Shown here in pieces: positions 50,411-59,015 of a DNA stretch of 64,000 nucleotides. The position numbers were made by a program, and so were the translations under genes. The stretch is from Sphingomonas sp. R-74633 (lineage in GTDB: Bacteria > Pseudomonadota > Alphaproteobacteria > Sphingomonadales > Sphingomonadaceae), in assembly GCF_013416555.1 (NCBI RefSeq), contig NZ_JACCFG010000002.1:682001-746000 (forward strand), read 5' to 3'. How positions within the stretch are numbered: the first letter of the stretch is position 1; every line of letters begins with the position of its first letter. The notes under the pieces are model-generated. The model searched no databases. It worked only from the letters and a program-made list of their open reading frames with translations, and was not told the DNA's origin.

Positions 50411-51160
50411 ATGCGTACCTCGTCGCTTCGCCGCTATGCCCTTTCATGCGGCTCGGCCCTGCTGATCGCCTTCGCCGCGGCTCCCGCCCATGCCCAGTTC
50501 GGCGGGATCGTTTACGACCCGACCAACTATTCGCAGAACGTGCTGACCGCGGCCCGCACGCTCGAGCAGATCAACAACCAGATCAAATCGCTTCAGAACG
50601 AAGCGGAGTCGCTGATCAACGATGCGAAGAATCTGGCGTCCTTGCCGACCTCCTCGCTCGCGGAGCTCCAGTCGCAGGTGCGGCAAACTCAGCAGCTGCT
50701 CGGCAACGCCCAGCGGATAGCTTATTCGGTCCAGTCGATCGACCAGGCCTTCACCAGCCGGTACCGCGGCGCCCCCATGTCGGCGACCGACAAGGCGCTG
50801 GTCGACAATGCCCGCGCCCGATGGGAAGACACTGTCGCCGGGTTTGAAGACGCGCTCAAGGTACAGGCCGGCGTCGTCGGCAATATCGAAGGCTCGCGCG
50901 ACGCGATGAACCGCATCGTCGGCTCCAGCCAGTCGGCATCGGGTGCTCTGCAGGCCGCTCAGGCCGGGAATCAGCTTCTCGCGCTGCAAGCTCGGCAGCT
51001 TGCCGACCTGACCGCGGTGGTCGCGGCGCAGGGTCGCGCCCAAGCGCTCGAGGCGTCGCAGCGTGCCGCCGCTCAGGATCAGGCGCGCGAACAACTGCGC
51101 CGGTTCCTCGCACCCGGGACCGGTTACCGACCGACCCCGGCGCAGATGTTCCACCGCTGA
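50411..51160 (+). CDS. trbJ: TrbJ, VirB5-like pilus-tip protein
   Basis: A 249-residue periplasmic protein with a signal peptide (YALSCGSALLIAFAAAPAHA) and a coiled-coil body (VLTAARTLEQINNQIKSLQNEAESL; a second run near 165-200). TrbJ is needed for pilus formation in the RP4 type. ATG 50411 gives the signal peptide directly; the longer frame in the same phase is a trbE shadow. Confidence 0.9.
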   Translation: MRTSSLRRYALSCGSALLIAFAAAPAHAQFGGIVYDPTNYSQNVLTAARTLEQINNQIKSLQNEAESLINDAKNLASLPTSSLAELQSQVRQTQQLLGNAQRIAYSVQSIDQAFTSRYRGAPMSATDKALVDNARARWEDTVAGFEDALKVQAGVVGNIEGSRDAMNRIVGSSQSASGALQAAQAGNQLLALQARQLADLTAVVAAQGRAQALEASQRAAAQDQAREQLRRFLAPGTGYRPTPAQMFHR

Positions 51161-51170
51161 GGCCGGGGCG

Positions 51171-51521
51171 ATGAACGTACGGCTTCCGGCTCGCATTGGT
51201 GCCTTCGCATGTCTTGGCGTTGCAATCGCCATGGGTCTGCTCGCCCTGCGCGACGAGCCGAAGCCGTCATCGCCTCCCGTTACCCTCTCGACCGACCTGC
51301 CCACAGACCCGCTCCAGGCAAAGCTGCGGAGCTGCCAGTTGGCCGGGCAGGCGGCGGGCTCGGACCCGGGCTGCCTCGCAGCCTGGGCCGAGAACCGCCG
51401 ACGGTTCCTGGGCCAGCGATCGCGGCTCGTCGAACCGGCTGCGGACTATGCGCCCGGCAAATCCTCCGAACCGGCGAGCCTCGTGGACGAGGCCATCGCC
51501 AATACCCAGCAGGAGCAGTGA
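51171..51521 (+). CDS. trbK: TrbK-like putative entry-exclusion protein
   Basis: A 116-residue protein with an N-terminal hydrophobic segment (IGAFACLGVAIAMGLLAL) and a conserved end half (LQAKLRSCQLAGQAAGSDPGCLAAWAENRRRFLG), the TrbK-alt type found between trbJ and trbL in alphaproteobacterial clusters. By analogy with RP4 TrbK it would bar entry of a second copy; the proteins are not clearly homologous, so this is tentative. ATG 51171 follows GGCCGGGGCG. Confidence 0.78.
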   Translation: MNVRLPARIGAFACLGVAIAMGLLALRDEPKPSSPPVTLSTDLPTDPLQAKLRSCQLAGQAAGSDPGCLAAWAENRRRFLGQRSRLVEPAADYAPGKSSEPASLVDEAIANTQQEQ

Positions 51522-51522
51522 C

Positions 51523-52980
51523 ATGGGCGGCACAGGCGTCGTCGACCGGTTTCTCGAGGTCTTCACCTCTTACATCGATTCCGGTTTCGGCCTGCTTCAG
51601 GGCGAGGTTGCCTTCCTCGCAACAACGCTGATCGTCATCGACGTGACGCTCGCGGCGTTGTTCTGGACCTTCGGCGAGGGCGACGACATCATCGCCCGGC
51701 TGGTCAAGAAGACGCTGTTCGTCGGCATCTTCGCCTACATCATCGGCAACTGGAACATGCTCGCGCGGATCGTGTTCGAGAGCTTTGCAGGCCTTGGCCT
51801 CAAAGCCTCCGGGACCGGGTTCACGACAGCCGAGCTCCTGCAACCTGGGCGGGTCGCGCAGGTCGGGCTCGACGCCGGGCGTCCGATCCTCGACTCGATC
51901 TCCGGACTGATGGGCTACATCAGTTTCTTCGAGAACTTCATCCAGATCGTCGTCCTGCTGTTCGCCTGGGTGATCGTCCTGCTCGCGTTCTTCGTGCTGG
52001 CCGTGCAGTTGTTCGTCACCCTCATTGAATTCAAGCTGACGGTGCTGTGCGGGTTCGTGCTGATCCCGTTCGGACTGTTCGGCAAGACCGCGTTCATGGC
52101 CGAACGCGTCCTCGGCAATGTCGTGTCTTCCGGCATCAAGGTGCTGGTGCTCGCGGTCATTGTCGGCATCGGCTCTACGCTCTTCTCAGAATTCACCGAC
52201 GCCATCGGCAACGCGCAGCCGACGATCGAGGACGCCATGGCCATCGTGCTGGGCGCGCTGTGCCTGCTGGGCCTTGGCATCTTCGGCCCCGGCATCGCGA
52301 GCGGCATCGTCTCTGGCGGACCGCAGCTTGGCGCTGGTGCGGCGGCTGGCACCGCTCTCGCGGCAGGCGGCGTGATCGCAGCCGGCGCGGCTGCCGGGGG
52401 CGCGGCGCTCGGTGCTGCCGGTGGCGCGCTCGCGGGAGCTGGCCGGACCGTCAGCACCGCCACCAGCGCATATCGCGCCGGAGCCGAGGGCAAGTCGGGC
52501 ATGTCCGGCGTCGCATCGGGCCTGAGCAATGTCGGCCGCACCGCCGCCCAAAGCGCCATGTCGCCGCTCCGGCGCGCGGCGGGCGGATCCTCCAGCGGCT
52601 CCGGTGGAACGGGTGCTGGTTCTGGTGGGTCCGGCGGCGGCGGCGGAAGCCCAGCGGCGGCAGCGGCAGCAGTCGAGCGAGACTCGGGCGGTGTTCCCAA
52701 GCCCCAGACTGGCGCAGGCCCCGTCGAGCGCGACAGCGGCGGCGTTCCACTCCCCCAGTCCGAAGCCTCTCCGGGCGCCCCGGCGTCTGCGGCATCCGAG
52801 CCAGCATCGGACGCGGCTTCACCTGTGCCCGACGCCCCCCGCAGCGAACCCCCGGCCTGGGCCCGGTCGATGCGCCGCCATCAGGCAATCGTCCACGGCG
52901 CCAGCGTCGCCACCCACACGCTGCGCGGCGGCGACAGCCGGGGCCCCGGCGCCTCCGTCAGCGTGACCGACAAGGAGTGA
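51523..52980 (+). CDS. trbL: TrbL, VirB6-like channel protein
   Basis: A 485-residue polytopic protein, the inner-membrane channel component. Six or so membrane segments fall within residues 25-275 (LATTLIVIDVTLAALFWTFG; FIQIVVLLFAWVIVLLAFFV). The C-terminal ~200 residues are low-complexity Gly/Ala/Ser/Pro with repeated VERDSGGVPxPQ units near 385-415. Start ATG 51523 is one base past the trbK stop. Confidence 0.92.
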   Translation: MGGTGVVDRFLEVFTSYIDSGFGLLQGEVAFLATTLIVIDVTLAALFWTFGEGDDIIARLVKKTLFVGIFAYIIGNWNMLARIVFESFAGLGLKASGTGFTTAELLQPGRVAQVGLDAGRPILDSISGLMGYISFFENFIQIVVLLFAWVIVLLAFFVLAVQLFVTLIEFKLTVLCGFVLIPFGLFGKTAFMAERVLGNVVSSGIKVLVLAVIVGIGSTLFSEFTDAIGNAQPTIEDAMAIVLGALCLLGLGIFGPGIASGIVSGGPQLGAGAAAGTALAAGGVIAAGAAAGGAALGAAGGALAGAGRTVSTATSAYRAGAEGKSGMSGVASGLSNVGRTAAQSAMSPLRRAAGGSSSGSGGTGAGSGGSGGGGGSPAAAAAAVERDSGGVPKPQTGAGPVERDSGGVPLPQSEASPGAPASAASEPASDAASPVPDAPRSEPPAWARSMRRHQAIVHGASVATHTLRGGDSRGPGASVSVTDKE

Positions 52981-52986
52981 ATTGCC

Positions 52987-53670
52987 ATGTTTCGACGATC
53001 GACCGTGCGCTACGGCGCTACCCCAGAACCCGAGACGCCCTACCAGCGGGCCGGACAGGCATGGGACGACCGCATCGGCTCGGGCCGGGTTCAGGCGCGG
53101 AACTGGCGGCTCGCATGCTTTGCAGCGCTCGCGCTGCTGGCGCTGTCCATCGCCGGTCTGATCGCAATGGCGATGCGCGGCACGATCACCCCGTGGATCG
53201 TCCAGGTCGACAAGATGGGTGAGGCCCAGGCCGTGGCGCCCGCCGACGCGGACTATCATCCAAGCGACCCGCAGATTGCGTACCATCTGGCGCGCTTCAT
53301 CGAGAATTTCCGGGGGATTCCCGCCGACCCGGTCGTGCTGCGCCAAAGCTGGCTGCGCGCTTATGACTTCACGACGGCAAAGGGTGCGCTCGCGCTCAAC
53401 GATTATGCCCGGAACAACGACCCGTTCGCGCAGGTCGGAAAATTCCAGGTCGCAGTCGACGTCTCCAGCGTGATTCGCGCCTCCGACAACAGCTTCCGCA
53501 TCTCGTGGACCGAGCGGCGTTACCAGGACGGCAGCCTCGCCGCGACCGAACGCTGGTCTGCGATCGCTAGCGTAGTGATCCAGACCCCGCGCACTCCCGA
53601 GGCGCTCCGCAAGAATCCCCTCGGCGTGTTCGTCAACGCCCTCAACTGGTCAAAGGAGCTCACGCAATGA
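52987..53670 (+). CDS. trbF: TrbF, VirB8-like scaffold protein
   Basis: A 227-residue bitopic protein: cytoplasmic N-terminus (PYQRAGQAWDDRIGSGR, the TrbF signature), one membrane segment (LACFAALALLALSIAGLIAMA) and a periplasmic NTF2-like domain (SFRISWTERRYQDG). It nucleates the channel. Overlaps trbG by four bases. Confidence 0.93.
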   Translation: MFRRSTVRYGATPEPETPYQRAGQAWDDRIGSGRVQARNWRLACFAALALLALSIAGLIAMAMRGTITPWIVQVDKMGEAQAVAPADADYHPSDPQIAYHLARFIENFRGIPADPVVLRQSWLRAYDFTTAKGALALNDYARNNDPFAQVGKFQVAVDVSSVIRASDNSFRISWTERRYQDGSLAATERWSAIASVVIQTPRTPEALRKNPLGVFVNALNWSKELTQ

Positions 53671-54674
53671 CCCCGATCCGTACGGCGATCCTGCCTGCAA
53701 TGCTGATGCTCGCGGCCTTCCCGCTAGCGGCTTGCGGCGCGTCTCATGCCCAGACCCGCCCGCTGACGTTCGACGCGGCGCCTGTGGCGGTACCCGAACC
53801 CGAGCAGCCGAAGCCGGTCGAGATCATCCGTATTCCCGCGCCGCTGCCGCTTCCTGGACAGCTGAAGCCGGTCTCGACGGCGCCCGCACCGGAGGCCTCC
53901 GACCCAAGGACCCGGATCGGCACCGCCAATGCGGCGGCACGCATGCAACCGGTCCGTGACGGATTTCTGAACGCGATCCAGCTTTACCCCTGGGCCGAGG
54001 GCGCACTTTATCAACTCTACACCGCTCCCGGCCAGGTCACCGACATCGCGCTGCAGGAAGGCGAGCAACTGGTTGGGCCGGGACCGGTGGCTGCCGGCGA
54101 TACCGTGCGCTGGATCATCGGTGACACGGTCAGCGGATCCGGTCCCGGGCAACGTGTCCATATCCTCATCAAGCCGACCAGGGCCGGGCTCGTCACCAAC
54201 CTCGTCATCAACACCGACCGGCGGACCTATCATCTCGAGCTGCGCTCGACACCGGAGACGTACATGGCTTCGGTTTCCTGGACCTACCCCCAGGACGCGC
54301 TGATCGCACTTACCGTGCGAAGTCGCGAAGCGGCGGCCACGGTGCCGGTGGTGCCCAATATCGATATCGATGCGCTGAACTTCCGCTACCGGATCGAGGG
54401 AGATCGTACTTCATGGCGTCCGCTGCGCGCCTTCGACGACGGGCGACAGGTCTTCATTGAGCTCCCGTCGAACATTGGCCAGAGCGATCTTCCCCCGCTC
54501 TTCATCGCGGGCGCCAAGGGAGCGGGCGAACTCGTCAACTACCGCGTTCGCGGCCGTTACATGGTGGTCGATCGCCTGTTCGCCGGCGCCGAAATGCGGC
54601 TCGCCGCGGGGAAGTCCGAGAGACGCGTTCGCATCCTGCGGGACACCGCCATGCCCGTGGAGACGTCGAAATGA
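53667..54674 (+). CDS. trbG: TrbG, VirB9-like outer channel protein
   Basis: A 335-residue periplasmic protein with a lipoprotein-like signal (LMLAAFPLAACGA). VirB9 features are the Pro-rich linker (EPEQPKPVEIIRIPAP), IQLYPWAEGALYQLY, and the C-terminal beta domain ending YMVVDRLFAGAEMRLA, which pairs with TrbI/VirB10. Overlaps both neighbours. Confidence 0.93.
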   Translation: MTPIRTAILPAMLMLAAFPLAACGASHAQTRPLTFDAAPVAVPEPEQPKPVEIIRIPAPLPLPGQLKPVSTAPAPEASDPRTRIGTANAAARMQPVRDGFLNAIQLYPWAEGALYQLYTAPGQVTDIALQEGEQLVGPGPVAAGDTVRWIIGDTVSGSGPGQRVHILIKPTRAGLVTNLVINTDRRTYHLELRSTPETYMASVSWTYPQDALIALTVRSREAAATVPVVPNIDIDALNFRYRIEGDRTSWRPLRAFDDGRQVFIELPSNIGQSDLPPLFIAGAKGAGELVNYRVRGRYMVVDRLFAGAEMRLAAGKSERRVRILRDTAMPVETSK

Positions 54675-55888
54675 GCGCCGCGACCGAAACAGCACCGGTG
54701 GCCGCCGCCGACCTGCGCCTGCGCGGCGATCCTCCCCGGGTGATGCGGCTTTCGCGCAAGGCGCTGGCGGCCGTCGGTCTGGTCACGACAGCCGGTATCG
54801 GCGGTGCGCTGATCTATGCCCTCCAGCCCTCGGCGCCGAAGAGCCAGACCGAACTCTACGCGACCGACAATCGCGCGACCTCCGACAGTCTGGCCGGGGC
54901 GCCCAAGGATTATTCGCAGGTTCCCCGGCTCGGCCCACCGCTGCCGGGCGATCTAGGCAGGCCGATCCTCTCCGCCCAGCAGCGCGGCGTCGACGTGACG
55001 CCGCCGCCCATCGGTGCCCCGTCGCCGTCTCCCGCAGGGCCGGCAGCCCACGCCGCCCAGGCAGCTCGGGAGCGCGTTCGCCAGGAGCGCGATGCCGCGC
55101 GCACCAGCAAGGTGTTCGTCGGCAGCGAAAGCGCCGCCAATTCAGCAGGTGCGGCTCCTCCCGCGCCACTGCAGCTTTCTTCCGCCACGGGCGCACCTGC
55201 CGCGCCGACAGCGGCAGCGAGTGGTGACGGCGGTGACGGCCAATCTGCGAAGCGCAACTTCCTGCGGCCCGCCGAGGGCGTGCAGACGCAAAGCGCATAT
55301 CGGGTGGTCCAGCCGTCCTCGCCCTATGTCGTCCAGGCGGGCAGCATCATTCCCGCCGCGCTGATCACCGGCATCCGATCGGATCTGCCCGGCACCATCA
55401 CGGCCCAGGTGACGCAGAACATCTTTGACAGCGTGACCGGCCGGTTCCTGTTGATCCCGCAGGGCAGTCGGCTGATCGGTGAGTATGATTCACAGGTTTC
55501 GTTCGGGCAGAACCGCGTGCTTCTCGCTTGGGACAGGCTGATCCTTCCCGACGGGCGCTCGATCCAGCTCGATCGGCTTCCCGGTTCGGACGCTTCGGGA
55601 TATTCCGGGCTTGAGGACCGGGTGAACCAGCATTGGGGCGGGATGCTCCGGGCCGCTCTGGTTTCGACGTTGCTCGGTGTCGGCACCGAAGTCGGCAACG
55701 GCGATGATAGCGATCTCGTCCGCGCGCTTCGCCAGGGCGCATCCGAGTCGATCGGTCGTACCGGACAGGATCTCGTGCGCCGCCAGATGAATGTGCAGCC
55801 GACGCTAACGGTACGGCCGGGGTTCCAGCTTCGCGTGATCGTGACGCGCGACATCGTGATGGCTCCGGCGGAAGGAGGTGCGAAATGA
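54671..55888 (+). CDS. trbI: TrbI, VirB10-like core protein
   Basis: A 405-residue VirB10 protein spanning inner and outer membranes. An N-terminal membrane segment (AAVGLVTTAGIGGALIYAL) leads to a Pro/Ala-rich linker and the conserved C-terminal domain (YVVQAGSIIPAALITGIRSDLPG; LLIPQGSRLIGEYDSQ; LPGSDASGYSGLEDRV). It closes the core complex with TrbG. Overlaps the DUF2274 gene by four bases. Confidence 0.94.
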   Translation: MSAATETAPVAAADLRLRGDPPRVMRLSRKALAAVGLVTTAGIGGALIYALQPSAPKSQTELYATDNRATSDSLAGAPKDYSQVPRLGPPLPGDLGRPILSAQQRGVDVTPPPIGAPSPSPAGPAAHAAQAARERVRQERDAARTSKVFVGSESAANSAGAAPPAPLQLSSATGAPAAPTAAASGDGGDGQSAKRNFLRPAEGVQTQSAYRVVQPSSPYVVQAGSIIPAALITGIRSDLPGTITAQVTQNIFDSVTGRFLLIPQGSRLIGEYDSQVSFGQNRVLLAWDRLILPDGRSIQLDRLPGSDASGYSGLEDRVNQHWGGMLRAALVSTLLGVGTEVGNGDDSDLVRALRQGASESIGRTGQDLVRRQMNVQPTLTVRPGFQLRVIVTRDIVMAPAEGGAK

Positions 55889-56097
55889 CGCTCAAGCTCG
55901 GACCGATCGCAGACGACAAGCCGGTCAAGATCACGATCGAAGTGCCCGCCGATGTGTATCGCGATCTCTCCGCCTATGCCGAGGCGCATGCGGCGGCGAC
56001 CGGTCAAGCCTCCCAAGGTCCCGCCAAGCTCGTCGTTCCGATGCTCGCCCAGTTCATGGCAACGGATCGTGGTTTCGCAAAGGTGAGACGGCAGTAA
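55885..56097 (+). CDS. DUF2274 domain-containing protein
   Basis: A 70-residue DUF2274 protein: LKLGPIADDKPVKITIEVPADVY then YAEAHAAATG and a hydrophobic end (KLVVPMLAQFMATD). It looks like a small ribbon-helix-helix protein and is the usual last gene of this trb cluster; a regulatory role is likely but unproven. Coupled to trbI by a four-base overlap. The conjugation block ends here. Confidence 0.88.
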   Translation: MTLKLGPIADDKPVKITIEVPADVYRDLSAYAEAHAAATGQASQGPAKLVVPMLAQFMATDRGFAKVRRQ

Positions 56098-56178
56098 TCT
56101 TCCCGCGCCGGCAGGCTCTGGCGCAGTCCGGTCGGAAATGATTTTGCGCTCGCGCCCGCTTCCTCTAATGGCGGGCCC

Positions 56179-56523
56179 GTGCGGAAGCTGTTTTCCCTGG
56201 TTTTGACGATGATGCTTGCCTTGACCCTGGTCACCGGGCTTCAGGCATCGGCGGCGGCTGCCGCTGAGCCAGCAACCTGCGGCGCAATCGTTGCCGATAG
56301 CGAGCCGGGCCATGCTCCAGGCGACAGCGACGAAGTACCGGGCGACAGCGACAAGGCGACACCGCACCATCACAGTGCAGTCCACAGCCACGATATCGGC
56401 GTGCCGGCAAAGCACCTGGCCGCAACGCCGATTTCCGGCACTTCAACGCCGAGCGGTATCGCCGCCGGACCCTCGCTCCCATCGATCCTGACCGCTCGCG
56501 ACCTGAGACCGCCGATCGCCTGA
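56179..56523 (+). CDS. Small exported His- and Asp-rich protein heading the efflux operon
   Basis: A 114-residue protein with a signal peptide (LVLTMMLALTLVTGLQASAAA) and a short periplasmic part rich in His, Asp and Pro (GDSDEVPGDSDK; PHHHSAVHSHD). Similar small proteins precede czc/cus operons in sphingomonads and probably bind metal in the periplasm. The start is GTG 56179 without a strong ribosome site. Direct repeat GDS-DEVP/GDS-DKAT is visible. It lies 66 bases before the outer-membrane factor gene. Confidence 0.65.
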   Translation: MRKLFSLVLTMMLALTLVTGLQASAAAAAEPATCGAIVADSEPGHAPGDSDEVPGDSDKATPHHHSAVHSHDIGVPAKHLAATPISGTSTPSGIAAGPSLPSILTARDLRPPIA

Positions 56524-56589
56524 CGTCGCCGTCCCTCTGCCCGCCTTCTGGCGCGTGGAGCCTTTGCGAACGTCAGGGAGAATCCCAAA

Positions 56590-57852
56590 ATGTCCCGAAT
56601 TATCGCGGCGCTTCTCGCCGTGGCGTCATGCGCAGCCATTGCGCAGGCGCAAACCGCGCCGTCCGAACAGGACGGTCCGGTCCTCACACTCGATCAGGCA
56701 CTCGCCAGTGCAGGTGCTACTTCGCCTTCGGCCGATGTCGGGCAGACCGGGATCCGCGCCGCGGATGCCGGGCGGACCGTTGCCGGACTCCGTCCCAACC
56801 CTAGCGTCAACATCCAGACCGAGAATGTCGCCGGCACCGGTCCCTATCGGGGATTGGACAGCTCGGAGACAACGATCGGCTTTGAATTGCCGATCGAACT
56901 CGGCCGCAAGCGCTCCGCGCGCGTGGCCGTGGCCGATGCGCGCGTCATCCGCGCGCGGATCGAGGCTTTGGTCGTCCTGGAGGACCTCCGGCTCCGGGTG
57001 ACGCAAGCCTATATCGAGGCCGCCGCAGCCGAGCGCCGGCTGGCGATCGCGATCGAGCAAGCTCGTATCGCCGACGAGCTGCTGCGGGTTGCCAAGGACC
57101 GGGTGATGGTCGGCGCGGCGTCGCCGATCGAGGAACAGCGCGCGGCGGTTCTGCAAGCCAACGCCCAAGGAGAGCTCGCTCGGGCGCGGCGGACTGTCGA
57201 GGTGTCGCGCGCAAATCTGGGCCGGTTGATCGGCACCCCGGTTTCCGGGCCGCTCGACATGGCATGGTTCGACCGTGTTGCGGCCTATGGCCCGGTCGCG
57301 CCGATCCGGGTGGAAGGGACGCTCGCTTATGCGGCGGCCAATGCCGACCTTGCGATCGGCAACGCGCAGGTCAGGCTGGCACGCACCCAGCGCATGCCCG
57401 ACCTGACTTTGACCGCCGGGACCCGCAGGCTGGAGGCCACCAACGACGTCGCAGCTGTCTTCGGCGTGTCCGTGCCGCTGCCGCTCTTCAACAGCGGCAG
57501 GGCAGGCGAGGCCCAGGCGCGCGCGGAGCGCGACCAGTTCGAGGCTCGTACCCGGCTCGCAAAGGCGGATGCCGAACAGGCGATCGCGAGCGCGCAGGCG
57601 GATCTGGCCAACGCGTTGGCCATGGTCGAGACGACACGCGGACCCGCTCTGGACGCGGCTATCGAAGGCGCACGGATCGCCCGCGTCGGCTATGGTGAAG
57701 GCGCGCTCACCCAGATCGAGCTGCTCGATGCCGAGCGGACGCTCGCCCAGACGCGAGCCGCCGCGATCGATGCCCTCGTCGCCTATCATGATGCTGCGGC
57801 CCGGTTGAGGCGGCTTACCGCCCCGGCGCCCGATTTCTCCGGAGAATTTTGA
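56590..57852 (+). CDS. czcC: CzcC-type outer membrane factor (TolC family)
   Basis: A 420-residue TolC-family protein with a signal peptide (IIAALLAVASCAAIAQA). Two OEP repeats can be seen, with the typical heavy-metal-type motif (NPSVNIQTENVAGTGPYRG; ETTIGFELPIELGRKRSARV) and a second at ~210-400. It forms the outer-membrane duct for the RND pump encoded next. ATG 56590 follows AGGGAGAAT. Its stop overlaps the czcB start. Confidence 0.9.
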   Translation: MSRIIAALLAVASCAAIAQAQTAPSEQDGPVLTLDQALASAGATSPSADVGQTGIRAADAGRTVAGLRPNPSVNIQTENVAGTGPYRGLDSSETTIGFELPIELGRKRSARVAVADARVIRARIEALVVLEDLRLRVTQAYIEAAAAERRLAIAIEQARIADELLRVAKDRVMVGAASPIEEQRAAVLQANAQGELARARRTVEVSRANLGRLIGTPVSGPLDMAWFDRVAAYGPVAPIRVEGTLAYAAANADLAIGNAQVRLARTQRMPDLTLTAGTRRLEATNDVAAVFGVSVPLPLFNSGRAGEAQARAERDQFEARTRLAKADAEQAIASAQADLANALAMVETTRGPALDAAIEGARIARVGYGEGALTQIELLDAERTLAQTRAAAIDALVAYHDAAARLRRLTAPAPDFSGEF

Positions 57853-59012
57853 TGAACTTGCATGACAAGCGCCTCCTCGGGGGCGCAGCCGGCATCGCGC
57901 TTGTTGCCGCCCTGGGCGGCTTCGGCATCGCCCGTTGGACTGCGGCGCCTGCGCCGGTCGAGGCGCCGGCCAAGGCAGAATCCGAGCATGAGGAAAGCAC
58001 CGACAGCATCGCCATGACCGCCGACGCAATCAAAGTCGCGGCGATCGGCACCGAGACCGTTACCGCAGGAGGCCTTGGCGCCGAGATCCTGTCCCAGGCC
58101 ACTGTCACGGCTTCCACCGAGGGCGAGGCGATCGTCACAGCCCGCGCCAGCGGCACCGTGATTCGCGTGTTCAAGCGGCTCGGCGATCCCGTGCGTGCCG
58201 GCGAGGCACTCGCCATCGTCGAAAGCCGGGAGGCGAGCCAGATCGCCGCCGAGCGCACGTCCACGGCTGCGCGTCTGGTGCAAGCGCAGCGCGCGCTCGC
58301 CAGAGAGCGCTATCTGTATCAGCAGAAAGTCTCGGCCCGCGTGACGCTCGAGGCGGCTGAAGCGGATGCCGCTGCGGCGGCAGCTGAGGCGCGCCGCGCG
58401 CAGCTCGCGGCCCAGAACGCCAAGATTACCAGCGATGGCCGCGGCGTCATTCTCGCCAGCCCCATCTCGGGCCGGATAACCTCCCAGAACGTCACGCTGG
58501 GCGCGTTCGTCCAGCCCGAAGCGGAGATGTTCCGCATCTCCGATCCGCGTCGAATCCAGATCGAAGCCGCCGTCGGTCCTGCCGACGCGGCCCGGCTCGC
58601 GCCGGGCGACCGCGCCATCGTCGAAATTGCCGGCGGCTCCACGATCGAAGCGCGGGTGCGCGCCGTCACGCCGACGCTCAGCGGCGAAACCCGCTCCGCA
58701 ACGGCGTTGCTCGACGTCGATGGCGTCGGCCTGCAGCCGGGCCTCGCGGTGCGCGTGCGGCTCATGCCGAGCCGAGGCGGCTCTACCACGGCGATCGTCG
58801 TGCCCGAAGAGGCCGTCCAGTCCGTCGAAGGCAAGGATGTGGTGTTCGTCCGGACGCCCGAGGGGTTCCGCGCAGTTCCGGTCAAGACCGGCCAGCGCAG
58901 CGCCGGACGGATCGAAATCGTCTCCGGGCTCACGCCGGGCCAGACGATCGCCACGACCAACGCCTTCCTGCTCAAGGCCGAGCTCGGCAAATCCGCTGGC
59001 GAGGAGCACTGA
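57852..59012 (+). CDS. czcB: CzcB-type periplasmic adaptor of RND efflux
   Basis: A 386-residue membrane-fusion protein: N-terminal anchor (GGAAGIALVAALGGFGIARW), lipoyl-like half-motif (TVIRVFKRLGDPVRAGEALAIVES), hairpin coiled coil (~100-180) and a beta-barrel (FVQPEAEMFRISDPRRIQI). Metal specificity is not readable. ATG 57852 in TGATG with the czcC stop; GGAGA upstream. Confidence 0.9.
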   Translation: MNLHDKRLLGGAAGIALVAALGGFGIARWTAAPAPVEAPAKAESEHEESTDSIAMTADAIKVAAIGTETVTAGGLGAEILSQATVTASTEGEAIVTARASGTVIRVFKRLGDPVRAGEALAIVESREASQIAAERTSTAARLVQAQRALARERYLYQQKVSARVTLEAAEADAAAAAAEARRAQLAAQNAKITSDGRGVILASPISGRITSQNVTLGAFVQPEAEMFRISDPRRIQIEAAVGPADAARLAPGDRAIVEIAGGSTIEARVRAVTPTLSGETRSATALLDVDGVGLQPGLAVRVRLMPSRGGSTTAIVVPEEAVQSVEGKDVVFVRTPEGFRAVPVKTGQRSAGRIEIVSGLTPGQTIATTNAFLLKAELGKSAGEEH

Positions 59013-59015
59013 GCC

